Below are positions 15,882 through 25,047 of a stretch of 64,000 nucleotides of DNA, piece after piece; the first letter of the stretch is position 1, and every line of letters starts with the position of its first letter. The position numbers and the translations under genes are program-made. The notes below the pieces were generated by a model, which was given only the letters and a program-made list of their open reading frames with translations, was not told the origin of the DNA and searched no databases. Source of the stretch: Pseudomonas putida (lineage in GTDB: Bacteria > Pseudomonadota > Gammaproteobacteria > Pseudomonadales > Pseudomonadaceae); assembly GCF_001941965.1 (NCBI RefSeq), contig NZ_MKZO01000036.1, positions 1-64,000 of the forward strand. The letters run 5' to 3'.

Positions 15882-18086
15882 ATGCCCGAGTCAATCACCT
15901 TCGACCTGCCGATCAGCGGCATGACCTGCGCCAGTTGCGCAGGTCGGGTCGAACGCGCGCTGAACAAGGTCCCCGGCGTGCAGTCGGTCAGCGTCAACCT
16001 GGCCAATGAACGCGCCCACGTCGAAACCAGCGCCGGCCTCGACGGCGCCATCCTGGTCGCTGCGGTCGAACGCGCTGGCTACAGTGCCAGCCTGCAGCAG
16101 GATGAACAGACCACCCAGGACGACAGCGAACGCCGCCTGCGCAACGAGCGCTGGGCCGTGGCCCTCGCCGTGCTGCTGGCCTTGCCGCTGGTCCTGCCGA
16201 TGCTCCTGCAACCCTTCGGCATCAGCTGGATGCTGCCGGCCTGGGCGCAGTTCGCCCTGGCTACCCCGGTGCAGTTCATCCTCGGAGCACGCTTCTATGT
16301 CGCCGCCTGGAAAGCCGTACGCGCCGGGGCCGGCAACATGGACCTGCTGGTCGCCCTCGGCACCAGCGCCGGCTACGGCCTGAGCCTCTACGAGTGGTCC
16401 CAGGCCATGCCCGGCATGATGCCGCACCTGTATTTCGAAGCCTCGGCGGTGGTGATCGCCCTGGTCCTGCTCGGCAAGTATCTGGAAAGCCGCGCCAAGC
16501 GCCAGACCGCCAGCGCCATCCGTGCCCTCGAAGCACTGCGCCCAGAGCGCGCGCTGCAGGTGGTGGACGGGGTGGAGCGCGACGTGCCGATCAGTGCCCT
16601 GCGCCTGGACGACTTGGTGCTGGTCAAGCCTGGCGAGCGCTTCCCGGTGGACGGTGAAGTGGTCGAAGGCCAGAGCCATGCCGACGAAGCCCTGATCAGC
16701 GGCGAGAGCCTGCCCGTGCCGAAACAGCCCGGCGACCGCGTCACTGGTGGCGCCATCAACGGCGAAGGCCGGCTGCTGGTGCGCACCCTGGCCTTGGGTA
16801 CGGAAACCGTGCTGGCGCGGATCATCCGCCTGGTGGAAGACGCCCAGGCCGCCAAGGCACCGATCCAGAAGCTGGTGGACCGGGTCAGCCAGGTGTTCGT
16901 CCCGGCAGTGCTGGTCCTGGCCCTGGTCACCCTGACCGGCTGGTGGCTGGCCGGTGCGCCCATGGAAGTGGCGCTGATCAACGCCGTCGCCGTGCTGGTC
17001 ATCGCCTGCCCTTGTGCCCTCGGCCTGGCGACCCCGACCGCGATCATGGCCGGCACCGGCGTCGCCGCCCGCCACGGCATCCTGATCAAGGACGCCGAGG
17101 CCCTGGAGCGCGCCCATGCGGTGAACCGCGTGGTCTTCGACAAGACCGGCACGCTGACCTCCGGCAGCCCGCGCATCGTGCATCAGCACGCGCTGGACGG
17201 CGACGAGGCGCACCTGCTGCAACTGGCCGGCGCCCTGCAGCGCGGCAGCGAGCACCCACTGGCGAAAGCCGTGCTGGACGCCTGTGCCGAACGGAACCTG
17301 AACGTCCCGGATATCCGCGACAGCCAGTCCCTGACCGGCCGCGGGATCGCCGGGAGCCTCGACGGTCGCACCCTGGCCCTGGGCAACCGCCGCCTGCTCG
17401 ACGAGAGCGGCCTGCAGCCCGGCGCACTGGCGGACGACGCCAAGGCCTGGGAAGCCGAGGGTCGCACCCTGTCCTGGCTGATCGAGACCGGCTCGCAGCC
17501 CCGGGTCCTTGGCCTGTTCGCCTTCGGCGACAGCCTCAAGCCCGGCGCAGAGCAAGCGGTGAAGCAACTGGCCGAACAGAACATCAGCAGCCACCTGCTG
17601 ACCGGCGACAACCGTGGCAGCGCCGCCGTGGTCGCCAGGGCCCTGGGCATCGAAGACGTGCACGCCGAAGTGCTGCCGGCGGACAAGGCGGCGGAAGTGG
17701 CCTCGCTGAAGAAATCCGGGGTGGTGGCGATGGTCGGCGACGGCATCAACGACGCCCCGGCCCTGGCGGCTGCGGATATCGGCATCGCCATGGGTGGCGG
17801 CACCGACGTGGCCATGCAGGCGGCCGGCATTACCCTGATGCGTGGCGATCCGCGCCTGGTGCCGGCGGCCTTGGAGATCAGCCGCAAGACCTACGCGAAG
17901 ATCCGCCAGAACCTGTTCTGGGCCTTCATCTACAACCTGATCGGCATTCCCCTGGCGGCGTTCGGCCTGCTCAACCCGGTACTGGCCGGCGCCGCCATGG
18001 CCCTGTCCAGCGTCAGCGTGGTGAGCAACGCCCTGCTGCTGAAAACCTGGAAACCGGAAACCCCTGCGGAGGAACACAAGGCATGA
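15882..18086 (+). CDS. copA: Cu(I)-exporting P1B-type ATPase CopA
   Basis: 734 aa. One N-terminal HMA domain with GMTCASC (residues ~12-18), eight membrane helices, the intramembrane CPC (ACPCALGLATPT), the phosphorylation site DKTGT at about residue 420, and the hinge GDGINDAPAL near 625. It pumps cytoplasmic Cu(I) to the periplasm. One HMA domain instead of two is common in Pseudomonas. It is preceded by a CueR-type promoter and its stop overlaps the cueR start (ATGA). Confidence 0.97.
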   Translation: MPESITFDLPISGMTCASCAGRVERALNKVPGVQSVSVNLANERAHVETSAGLDGAILVAAVERAGYSASLQQDEQTTQDDSERRLRNERWAVALAVLLALPLVLPMLLQPFGISWMLPAWAQFALATPVQFILGARFYVAAWKAVRAGAGNMDLLVALGTSAGYGLSLYEWSQAMPGMMPHLYFEASAVVIALVLLGKYLESRAKRQTASAIRALEALRPERALQVVDGVERDVPISALRLDDLVLVKPGERFPVDGEVVEGQSHADEALISGESLPVPKQPGDRVTGGAINGEGRLLVRTLALGTETVLARIIRLVEDAQAAKAPIQKLVDRVSQVFVPAVLVLALVTLTGWWLAGAPMEVALINAVAVLVIACPCALGLATPTAIMAGTGVAARHGILIKDAEALERAHAVNRVVFDKTGTLTSGSPRIVHQHALDGDEAHLLQLAGALQRGSEHPLAKAVLDACAERNLNVPDIRDSQSLTGRGIAGSLDGRTLALGNRRLLDESGLQPGALADDAKAWEAEGRTLSWLIETGSQPRVLGLFAFGDSLKPGAEQAVKQLAEQNISSHLLTGDNRGSAAVVARALGIEDVHAEVLPADKAAEVASLKKSGVVAMVGDGINDAPALAAADIGIAMGGGTDVAMQAAGITLMRGDPRLVPAALEISRKTYAKIRQNLFWAFIYNLIGIPLAAFGLLNPVLAGAAMALSSVSVVSNALLLKTWKPETPAEEHKA

Positions 18087-18481
18087 ACATCGGTCAGGCA
18101 GCCAAGCGCACCGGCCTGAGCGCGAAGATGATCCGTTACTACGAATCCATCGGCCTGCTCAAACCCGCCTCGCGTACCGACAGCGGCTACCGCCTCTATG
18201 GCCCGGACGACCTGCACAGCCTGACCTTCATCAAGCGCTCGCGGGACCTGGGGTTCTCCTTGGAGGAAGTGGCGAAGCTGCTGACCCTGTGGCAGGACCG
18301 CCAGCGCGCCAGTGCCGATGTGAAGGCACTGGCCAACGAGCATATCGCCGACCTGAACCGGCGTATCGAGGAGCTGGTGAGCCTGCGCGACACACTGAGC
18401 GAACTGGTTGCCCATTGCCATGGCGACGACCGGCCGGACTGCCCGATCCTCAAGGATCTGGCGGCCGGGTGTTGTCACTGA
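18083..18481 (+). CDS. cueR: Cu(I)-responsive MerR regulator CueR
   Basis: 132 aa with an N-terminal MerR HTH (MNIGQAAKRTGLSAKMIRYYE) and, near the C-terminus, the two metal-binding cysteines of CueR in CHGDDRPDCP (spacing C-x7-C) plus a final CC. It overlaps copA by 4 bases. It should activate copA, in whose operon it sits, and copZ, both of which carry matching operators. Confidence 0.94.
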   Translation: MNIGQAAKRTGLSAKMIRYYESIGLLKPASRTDSGYRLYGPDDLHSLTFIKRSRDLGFSLEEVAKLLTLWQDRQRASADVKALANEHIADLNRRIEELVSLRDTLSELVAHCHGDDRPDCPILKDLAAGCCH

Positions 18482-18491
18482 AAACGCGAGG

Positions 18492-18616
18492 GTGGGCTCA
18501 CTACCGCCATCGCTGGCAAGCCAGCTCCCACAGGGTCTTGTGTCGTTCGCAAAAATCCGGCTCGGCTCGATCACTGTGGGAGCTGGCTTGCCAGCGATAG
18601 CGATGGTGAGCCCACC
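18492..18616. repeat. REPIN with extended outer arms
   Basis: Two inverted REP cores (ATCGCTGGCAAGCCAGC at 18509 and its complement ending near 18598) flanked by an additional inverted pair GTGGGCTCAC / GTGAGCCCAC. It lies between cueR and the convergent kinase gene, where it could act as a bidirectional transcript end. Confidence 0.9.
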
Positions 18617-18642
18617 GCCGTAATCACCAGTAGCTTAGAGGG

Positions 18643-19536
18643 TCACTGCACCCACGGCGGCGGAGGCTCTTCGCCTTTGACCGGCCCGCGCTCGGCCTCT
18701 TCACGGCCAGCACGGCGCCGGGCATCCTCGAACTTCGCCGCTTCGATCTCGCGCATCACGCCGCCTACATCGGCGATGTGCTCGTCGTCTTTCCAGGTCC
18801 CGCTCAACACACTGTCCGGCAGCAATTTGCCTTCCTGGAACAACGCCCACATTTCCTTGGCATACCGAGTCTGCTTCAACTCTGGAGCAAACCGCCCGAA
18901 GTAATGCGCCATGTTCGCCACATCCCGCTCCAGCATGCTGAAGGCGTGGTTGTTGGCCGCCGCGTCCACCGCCTGGGGCAGGTCGATGATCACCGGACCA
19001 TCCGGCCCGAGCAGCACGTTGAATTCGGACAGGTCACCATGCACCAGCCCGGCGCACAGCATCAGCACGATCTGGCGAATGATGAAGGCGTGGTATTCCC
19101 GGGCCTGCTCGGCCTCCAGATGCACATCATTGAGGCGCGGCGCGGCCTGGCCGTCTTCGTCGGTGACCAGCTCCATCAACAGCACGCCATCGAGGAAATC
19201 ATAAGGCTTGGGCACCCGCACCCCGGCGCCGGCCAGGCGGAACAGCGCCGCCACCTCGGCGTTTTGCCAGGCTTCCTCGGCTTCCTTGCGCCCGTACTTC
19301 GAGCCCTTGGCCATGGCCCGGGCCTGGCGGCTGTTGCGCACCTTGCGCCCTTCCTGGTACTCGGCGGCCTGGCGGAAGCTGCGCTTGTCGGCTTCCTTGT
19401 AGACCTTGGCACAGCGCAACTGGCGACCGCAGCGCACCACGTAGACCGCTGCTTCCTTGCCGCTCATCAGCGGGCGCAGCACTTCATCGACCATCCCGTC
19501 TTCGATCAGCGGTTCTATCCGTTTGGGAGTCTTCAT
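18643..19536 (-). CDS. RIO1-like serine protein kinase
   Basis: 297 aa from the ATG at 19536; the frame continues upstream without conservation. RIO-type kinase features are present: the ATP loop SGKEAAVYVVR with the lysine of CAKVYK, the catalytic loop LVHGDLSEFNVLL near residue 175, and the metal-binding aspartate in VIIDLPQAV. RIO kinases are cytoplasmic serine kinases; the bacterial substrates are poorly known. The order with the following AraC, thiolase and FabG-like genes resembles the PA4780-PA4787 region of P. aeruginosa. Confidence 0.9.
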   Translation of the reverse strand: MKTPKRIEPLIEDGMVDEVLRPLMSGKEAAVYVVRCGRQLRCAKVYKEADKRSFRQAAEYQEGRKVRNSRQARAMAKGSKYGRKEAEEAWQNAEVAALFRLAGAGVRVPKPYDFLDGVLLMELVTDEDGQAAPRLNDVHLEAEQAREYHAFIIRQIVLMLCAGLVHGDLSEFNVLLGPDGPVIIDLPQAVDAAANNHAFSMLERDVANMAHYFGRFAPELKQTRYAKEMWALFQEGKLLPDSVLSGTWKDDEHIADVGGVMREIEAAKFEDARRRAGREEAERGPVKGEEPPPPWVQ

Positions 19537-19667
19537 CGGCTTTTGTTCTTGCTCCTGTCTGCCACTGTCTTTGGAGGTGCCTCGTCGGCGAGGCGCACAC
19601 GATATATCAAGCGCCCTGCCGGTGACGGTCCCGAGGCAAAGGCGACATGGTTTCAATTTACGTCAGC

Positions 19668-20459
19668 TCATTCCCGGAACAGTTCCCCAGGCGTCGCGCC
19701 GAACAGCCCCTTGAAGGCGGCAATGTAGGCCGAGGTGGAATCGTAACCGCATCCCAGTGCCGCCTGTGTGACGCTCTCCCCCTGCTCCAGGGCATCCAGC
19801 GACGACAACAGGCGCATGCGCTGGCGCCAGGCACGGAAGCTCAGGCCGGTCTCGCGCTGGAACAAGCGCATCAGGGTCTTTTCCGAACGCCCCAGGCGCT
19901 GTGCCCAATGCTCGAGGTTGTGGGTCTGCTCCGGGTTTTTCAGCAGTTCGTTGCACACCCCGAGCAAACCCGGGTGTTGCGGCAACGGCAGGGAAAAACC
20001 CACCTCGGGCAAGGTCCGCAACTGATCGAGCAAAACCCGGACCAGATGGGCCTCGTCGCTGTCGCCTTCCGGGTAGTCCACCGGATACTGGCAGAACTGC
20101 TTGATCAGCTCCCGGGCCAGCGGCGTCACTTCCAGCACCCGGCAATGCCTCGGCGCCCAGCTAGAGTCGCTGCGGCGCACGTACAGGCTGCGCATCTCCG
20201 CCCGGGTCGAGGTGATCACCTCGTGCTCGACCCCGGCCGGCACCCACACGCCCCACTGTGGCGGGGCGAAGTAGCTGCCCTCGGCGGTGTACACGCCGAG
20301 CACGCCGCTGATGGCGTAGGAAAACTGCACCCAGTCATGCCGGTGCCGGGTCGTCCACGAGCCGGCGCCGAGGCTTTCCGCCCGTGCATACAGCGGCCGC
20401 GGCAAGGCGCTGAGGTCGGGAATCCGCCGCGGCGAGGTGTTCTGTCCGTTGGTCGGCAT
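19668..20459 (-). CDS. AraC family transcriptional regulator
   Basis: 263 aa with an N-terminal cupin sensor domain (about residues 20-110; HRHDWVQFSYAISG and the VPAGVEHEV metal-like motif) and a C-terminal AraC double HTH (about 165-260; ...FQRETGLSFRAWRQRMRLLSSLDALEQG...). It is immediately downstream of and codirectional with the thiolase gene (76-bp gap), so a role in regulating that lipid module is possible. Confidence 0.92.
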   Translation of the reverse strand: MPTNGQNTSPRRIPDLSALPRPLYARAESLGAGSWTTRHRHDWVQFSYAISGVLGVYTAEGSYFAPPQWGVWVPAGVEHEVITSTRAEMRSLYVRRSDSSWAPRHCRVLEVTPLARELIKQFCQYPVDYPEGDSDEAHLVRVLLDQLRTLPEVGFSLPLPQHPGLLGVCNELLKNPEQTHNLEHWAQRLGRSEKTLMRLFQRETGLSFRAWRQRMRLLSSLDALEQGESVTQAALGCGYDSTSAYIAAFKGLFGATPGELFRE

Positions 20460-20535
20460 CGCTGGGCCTTGTGTCGCAAGACGGAAATGCCTTGCAGGTT
20501 AACGCGCCGACTGATTATTACAAGGTGATTCGAGA

Positions 20536-21813
20536 TCAGCGCTCGATGATCGCCGTCACCCCCTGGCCGCCGGCAGCGCAAATGGAAATCAGGCCACGGC
20601 CCTGGCCGGCGTGATCGAGCAACTTGGCCATATTGGCGAGAATGCGCCCGCCCGTCGCGGCGAAGGGGTGACCGGCAGCCAGGGAACTGCCCTTCACGTT
20701 CAGCTTCGAACGGTCGATGGAACCCAGCGGCTGTTCGAGACCAAGGCGGTCGCGGCAGTACTCCGGGTCTTCCCAGGCCTTCAGGGTGCACAGCACCTGG
20801 GCGGCGAAGGCCTCGTGGATTTCGTAGTAGTCGAAGTCCTGCAGGCTCAGGCCGTGGCGGGCCAGCAGGCGCGGCACGGCGTAGACCGGCGCCATCAGCA
20901 AGCCTTCATGGCCTTTGACGAAGTCCACTGCGGCGGTCTCGCCATCCAGCAGGTAGGCCAACACCGGCAGGCCGCGTTCTTTCGCCCATTCCTCGCTCGC
21001 CAGCAGCACCACCGAGGCCCCATCGGTCAGCGGTGTCGAGTTGCCGGGGGTCAGGGTGCCGTTGCCGTTGCGCTCGAACACCGGCTTGAGGGCGGCGAGC
21101 TTTTCCGCCGTCAGGTCGGGGCGCAGGTTGTTGTCGCGGGTCAGGCCCAGGAACGGGGTGAGCAGGTCGTCCTGCCAGCCTTCGTTGAAGGCCGCCGCCA
21201 GATGCTGGTGGCTGAGCAGGGCCAAGGCGTCCTGTTCTTCCCGGGGGATGCCCCAGTGCTGGGCCATCTGCTCGCAGTGCTGGCCCATGGACAAGCCGGT
21301 GCGCGGCTCGCCGTTACGCGGGAATTCCGGCTTGAGATACGACGGCCGCAGCTTGAGCAGGGCCTTGAGCTTGTCGGCCGTGGTCTTGCCGCGATTGGCC
21401 TCCAGCAGCACCCGGCGCAGGCCCTCGCCGACCGCGATGGGCGCATCGGAGGTGGTATCGACGCCGCCCGCGATGCCGCAGTCGATCTGCCCGAGGGCGA
21501 TCTTGTTGGCCACCAGCAGCGCCGCCTCCAGGCCGGTGCCGCAAGCCATCTGGATGTCATAGGCCGGGGTCTGCGGCGACAGGCGCGAGCCGAGCACGCA
21601 TTCGCGGGTCAGGTTGAGGTCCCGGGAATGCTTGAGCACCGCCCCGGCCACCACCTCGCCCAGGCGCAGGCCATGCAGGCCGAAGCGCTCGATCAGCCCT
21701 TCGAGGGCAGCGGTCAGCATGCTCTGGTTGCTGGCCGTGGCATAGGCACCATTGGAGCGCGCGAAAGGGATTCGATTGCCGCCGATGATCGCGACCCGAC
21801 GCAGACTTCGCAT
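20536..21813 (-). CDS. thiolase / acetyl-CoA C-acetyltransferase (FadI-like)
   Basis: The active-site cysteine is in MACGTGLEAALL (residue ~90), and the C-terminal catalytic motifs are NVKGSSLAAGHPFAATGGR (His) and CAAGGQG (Cys). This is a complete degradative-type thiolase of about 425 aa. The start at 21813 is preferred because AAAAGGA lies 9 nt before it; the frame also has an ATG at 21822 placed directly on that site. It is divergent from the FabG-like/MaoC pair, and the three together could shorten or elongate an acyl chain. Confidence 0.92.
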   Translation of the reverse strand: MRSLRRVAIIGGNRIPFARSNGAYATASNQSMLTAALEGLIERFGLHGLRLGEVVAGAVLKHSRDLNLTRECVLGSRLSPQTPAYDIQMACGTGLEAALLVANKIALGQIDCGIAGGVDTTSDAPIAVGEGLRRVLLEANRGKTTADKLKALLKLRPSYLKPEFPRNGEPRTGLSMGQHCEQMAQHWGIPREEQDALALLSHQHLAAAFNEGWQDDLLTPFLGLTRDNNLRPDLTAEKLAALKPVFERNGNGTLTPGNSTPLTDGASVVLLASEEWAKERGLPVLAYLLDGETAAVDFVKGHEGLLMAPVYAVPRLLARHGLSLQDFDYYEIHEAFAAQVLCTLKAWEDPEYCRDRLGLEQPLGSIDRSKLNVKGSSLAAGHPFAATGGRILANMAKLLDHAGQGRGLISICAAGGQGVTAIIER

Positions 21814-21932
21814 GAGAGACATTCCTTTTATTCCCGAAATAGACGCATAGAGCGTAGGAGTTTTTTCCCGGTTCGAACGACCAACGGCCGATCATGGTCC
21901 ACACTCTGATGCTTATTTCAGGGAGACGTGCC

Positions 21933-23285
21933 ATGACCGACCGCTATATCAACTTCGCCAACTCCGATCTCGGCCGGCGCGTGGTAGGGGCTGTCGGCCT
22001 GCCGCAGCCTGCTCGCCTGGAGCGCTGGCAAGCGGGCCGGCTGCGGCCCGTGGAGGGCGCGCTGTTGCTCGGCGGCGGGCCGTTGGCGGTGAAGGTGGCG
22101 GCGTTCGGCCAGCGCCTGACCGGCGAGCTGTTCAGCTTCGCCGATGAAGACCTCGGCCTGCCGGCCTGGGTTGCGGGGCTCGGCAGCAAGCTCAAGGCGG
22201 TAGTCTTCGATGCCAGCCACCTCAGCGATATCGACCAGCTCAAGCAGTTGCGCGAGTTCTTCCAGCCGCTGCTGCGCAGCCTCGACCGCAGCGCCAAGGT
22301 GGTGATTCTCGGTCGTGCGCCGGAGCAGCTTGACGAGGTGCTGGCCCGGGTCGCCCAGCGTGCCCTGGAAGGCTTCGCTCGCTCCCTGGCCAAGGAACTG
22401 CGCAGCGGCGGCACCCTGCAATTGCTCTATGTGGCAAAGGAGGCCGAGGATCAGCTGGAAGGTGCGCTGCGCTTCTTCCTCTCGCCGAAAAGCGCCTTTG
22501 TCAGCGGCCAGGTCCTGCGCCTGGAAGCCTGCGCCACTCAAGTGCAGGACTGGACCCGCCCGCTGGCCGGGCGCAAGGCGCTGGTCACCGGGGCCGCGCG
22601 GGGTATCGGCGCGTCCATCGCCGAAACCCTGGCCCGGGATGGCGCCGAGGTGGTGCTGCTGGACGTGCCCCAGGCCGCCGATGATCTCAAGGCCCTGGCC
22701 GAACGCCTGGGCGGACGGGCGCTGGACCTGGATATCTGCGCCAGCGATGCCTCGGCCAGATTGCTCGAAGGGCTGCCGGACGGTATCGATATCGTCGTGC
22801 ATAACGCCGGCATCACCCGCGATAAGACCCTCGCCAACATGACCCCGGAATACTGGGATTCGGTCATGGCGGTCAATCTCAAGGCCCCGGCGATCCTGAC
22901 CCAGGCGCTGATCGATGGCGGTGCCCTGCATGAGCACGGGCGCATCGTGGTCATGGCCTCGATCAGCGGCATCGCCGGCAATCGCGGCCAGTCCAACTAT
23001 GCCGCCAGCAAGGCCGGCTTGATCGGCCTGGCCCAGGCCTGGGCGCCGCTGCTGGCCGAGCGCGGGATCAGCATCAATGCCATCGCCCCGGGCTTTATCG
23101 AAACCCGCATGACCGCGGCGATTCCCTTCACCCTGCGCGAGGCCGGGCGGCGCATGAGCTCGCTGGGCCAGGGCGGCTTGCCCCAGGACGTCGCCGAAGC
23201 GGTCGCCTGGCTGGCCCAGCCGGGTAGCGGCGCGGTCAGCGGCCAGGTGCTGCGTGTCTGCGGCCAGGCGGTGATGGGAGCCTGA
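21933..23285 (+). CDS. FabG-like 3-oxoacyl-ACP reductase with long N-terminal domain
   Basis: 450 aa from the ATG at 21933 (GGGAGA 7 nt upstream). The C-terminal ~240 residues are a complete SDR: ALVTGAARGIGASIA, HNAGITRDKTLAN, S...YAASKAG catalytic motif. The first ~205 residues resemble a second SDR-like fold that has lost its cofactor and catalytic motifs. This long form (FabG4-like) is known from actinobacteria and Pseudomonas. It is 2 bp before the MaoC gene, so they form one operon. Confidence 0.92.
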   Translation: MTDRYINFANSDLGRRVVGAVGLPQPARLERWQAGRLRPVEGALLLGGGPLAVKVAAFGQRLTGELFSFADEDLGLPAWVAGLGSKLKAVVFDASHLSDIDQLKQLREFFQPLLRSLDRSAKVVILGRAPEQLDEVLARVAQRALEGFARSLAKELRSGGTLQLLYVAKEAEDQLEGALRFFLSPKSAFVSGQVLRLEACATQVQDWTRPLAGRKALVTGAARGIGASIAETLARDGAEVVLLDVPQAADDLKALAERLGGRALDLDICASDASARLLEGLPDGIDIVVHNAGITRDKTLANMTPEYWDSVMAVNLKAPAILTQALIDGGALHEHGRIVVMASISGIAGNRGQSNYAASKAGLIGLAQAWAPLLAERGISINAIAPGFIETRMTAAIPFTLREAGRRMSSLGQGGLPQDVAEAVAWLAQPGSGAVSGQVLRVCGQAVMGA

Positions 23286-23287
23286 CC

Positions 23288-24139
23288 ATGACCCAGACCT
23301 GGCACGACCTCGGCAGTACCGCCAGCCTCTCCGGGCTGTACCTGAAGGCGGCGAGCAAACGCAAGATCAGCGGCGACACCCTGCCCCGCTATGGGCTGCG
23401 CTGCGGGATCAATGTCGACGAGCGCAACCTGGAGGCTTATCGCAAGCTATGCCTGTTCATCCAGGACGGGCGCCTGCCGCCGACGTATCCCCATGTGATG
23501 GCGTTTGCCTTGCAGATGCAGTTGCTCACGGCCAAGGATTTTCCCGCGCCGTTGCTGGGGATGGTCCACCTGAGTAACCGGATTCGCGTGCTGCGGCCGT
23601 TGGGCGGCATCTCGCGGCTGCGTTTCTCGGTGTCTGTGGATAACCTCCAGCCTCATGAGAAAGGCGCCACCCTTGATATGCGCACCGATGCCGAGGATGG
23701 CATCGGGCTGATCTGGTCCGAGACCAGTCGCATGCTGTGTCGGGGGATGAAGGTGGCGGGTGAGGTGCCGCTGGTGGAAGCGCCGGAGCCGCTGGCGATG
23801 ACCGAACTGACGCGGTGGTATGCGGACAGTGATATCGGGCGGCATTACGCCAAGGTGTGTGGCGACTACAACCCGATTCACCTCAGTGCAGCCAGTGCCA
23901 GGCTGTTCGGTTTCCCCCAGGCCATTGCCCATGGGATGTGGAGCAAGGCCATGGCGATGGCGCATTTGCGCGGGCATTTGCCGCGTAGCGGGTATGAAGT
24001 CGCGGTGGAGTTTCACAAGCCGGTGCGCTTGCCGAGCGAGGTGATTCTGGATGGGAGCGAGGTGGCGGCGAATGGGCAGTTTCGCTTGGGCGGGCATGCT
24101 GGGATTATCCACATGACCGGCACCTGGCAACCGGCCTGA
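23288..24139 (+). CDS. MaoC/hot-dog domain (R)-enoyl-CoA hydratase-like protein
   Basis: 283 aa. The C-terminal half has the R-hydratase motif GDYNPIHLSAASARLFGFPQAIAHGM (quoted in part: the Asp and His of DYNPIH are the catalytic pair) near residue 195; the N-terminal half is a degenerate hot-dog. It hydrates trans-enoyl-CoA to (R)-3-hydroxyacyl-CoA. It is 2 bp after the FabG-like reductase, with which it could link fatty acid and hydroxyacyl pools. Confidence 0.9.
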   Translation: MTQTWHDLGSTASLSGLYLKAASKRKISGDTLPRYGLRCGINVDERNLEAYRKLCLFIQDGRLPPTYPHVMAFALQMQLLTAKDFPAPLLGMVHLSNRIRVLRPLGGISRLRFSVSVDNLQPHEKGATLDMRTDAEDGIGLIWSETSRMLCRGMKVAGEVPLVEAPEPLAMTELTRWYADSDIGRHYAKVCGDYNPIHLSAASARLFGFPQAIAHGMWSKAMAMAHLRGHLPRSGYEVAVEFHKPVRLPSEVILDGSEVAANGQFRLGGHAGIIHMTGTWQPA

Positions 24140-24164
24140 CAATCCTTCTGCCGCCAACACAAAA

Positions 24165-24256
24165 CCCTGTGGGAGCTGGCTTGCCAGCGATTTGGCCCGA
24201 TCTGACAACATCATTGTTCAAACCGGCCTCATCGCTGGCAAGCCAGCTCCCACAGG
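24165..24256. repeat. REPIN
   Basis: Two inverted REP cores (GCTGGCTTGCCAGCGAT at 24175 and its complement from 24231) with CTCCCACAGG flanks, in the gap between the MaoC gene and the DUF6124 gene. Confidence 0.88.
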
Positions 24257-24269
24257 TCACCGGCCAGCC

Positions 24270-24566
24270 TTACGGGCGCTTCCAGCCCTCCTGCTCTATT
24301 CCTTCCAGCAGTGCATCGACCAAGCCCTTGGCCGCCTCCACCGCATGCATCGTCAACCACGGAAAGCTGCTGCTCGCCGGGTCCGGCAGTACCGAGTGCT
24401 GGGCGGATTCATAGGCACAGCGCAAGAACATCGAGGCATGCACGAGAGCACTGTGGGGGTCGATCCCGGCATTGACCGAGAACAAGGGCGGGTGGCTGCC
24501 GGGGCATTCACCGAAGTGGCGGGAACAGGTTGAAGCGAGGGGTGGATCGGGGACGATTTTCTTCAT
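24270..24566 (-). CDS. DUF6124 (former DUF3077) family protein
   Basis: 98 aa starting MKKIVPDPPL and containing FSVNAGIDPHSALVHASMFLRCAYE, the pattern of a small Pseudomonas family of unknown function usually present in several copies per genome. It is acidic/neutral with no membrane segment. Upstream on both strands lies a set of structured repeats (24594-25047) that I associate with this gene family from its repeated position; a functional link is inference. Confidence 0.8.
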   Translation of the reverse strand: MKKIVPDPPLASTCSRHFGECPGSHPPLFSVNAGIDPHSALVHASMFLRCAYESAQHSVLPDPASSSFPWLTMHAVEAAKGLVDALLEGIEQEGWKRP

Positions 24567-24593
24567 TTGGCTTTCTCTGTCGGGTTACGCCGA

Positions 24594-24694
24594 CACCCTC
24601 AGTTTCCACACTGAAGGGTGGCAGCTGCGCACGGGGTGGAAAACCGAGCGACAGAGAGACCCGGCAGGCCAAGGGCCTCCCGTGCACAGCTGCC
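24594..24694. repeat. structured repeat, copy 1 (one module)
   Basis: A leading hairpin (CACCCTCAGT / ACTGAAGGGTG) is followed by a long stem: GGCAGCTG-c-GCACGGG (24620-24635) pairs with CCCGTGC-a-CAGCTGCC (24679-24694). Inside are an unpaired GGTGGAAAACC and a small AGGCC/GGCCT hairpin. The same architecture recurs at 24916. The strand of any transcript is unknown. Confidence 0.6.
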
Positions 24695-24785
24695 ATAAAG
24701 CAGTCTCTGTCGAGCGTTTCCGAGGTTTCCACACCCCGATCACCGGACCTCCGGCGACCGCGAAAGACTAGAAGGAGTAGTTTCC

Positions 24786-24863
24786 ATGAGCAAGGAAGCC
24801 AACGCCGACAGATCGCGTAGGTTACGTCCTAGGATTTTCAGCTTCCAGAAACTTTGTGTTTAA
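24786..24863 (+). other. possible 25-aa leftover reading frame between the repeats
   Basis: ATG with AAGGAG 8 nt upstream, starting MSKEANADRSRRLRPRIF and ending at TAA 24861-24863. The good ribosome-binding site but short, arginine-rich product suggest a gene remnant or a leader peptide. It sits exactly between the two structured repeat copies. Confidence 0.25.
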
Positions 24864-24915
24864 GCATGCTGAAGAACTCCGGCGCAGAGCTCTTCAAGAA
24901 CAAGCATGAATGGGT

Positions 24916-25047
24916 GGCAGCTGAGTGCAGAGTGGAAAACCGGGTGAAAAGGTAAACCCGGCAGGCCCAAGGACCTCCTGCAAGCAGGGTGGAAAACCGG
25001 ATGAGTAGGAATCCGGTAGATCCTTGGCCCTCCTGCACACAGCCGCC
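24916..25047. repeat. structured repeat, copy 2 (two modules)
   Basis: The outer stem GGCAGCTG-a-GTGCAG (24916-24930) pairs with CTGCAC-a-CAGCCGCC (25033-25047). It encloses two tandem modules, each containing GTGGAAAACCGG, a hairpin (CCGGGT/ACCCGG in the first, CCGGAT/ATCCGG in the second) and a second small hairpin. Paired bases differ from copy 1 in a compensating way. Together with copy 1 it fills most of the 648-bp gap between the DUF6124 and MazG genes. Confidence 0.6.

Noticed and set aside
15891..18077. A 728-codon open frame antisense to copA
   Set aside because: Shadow frame of the third-position G+C bias; no family features.
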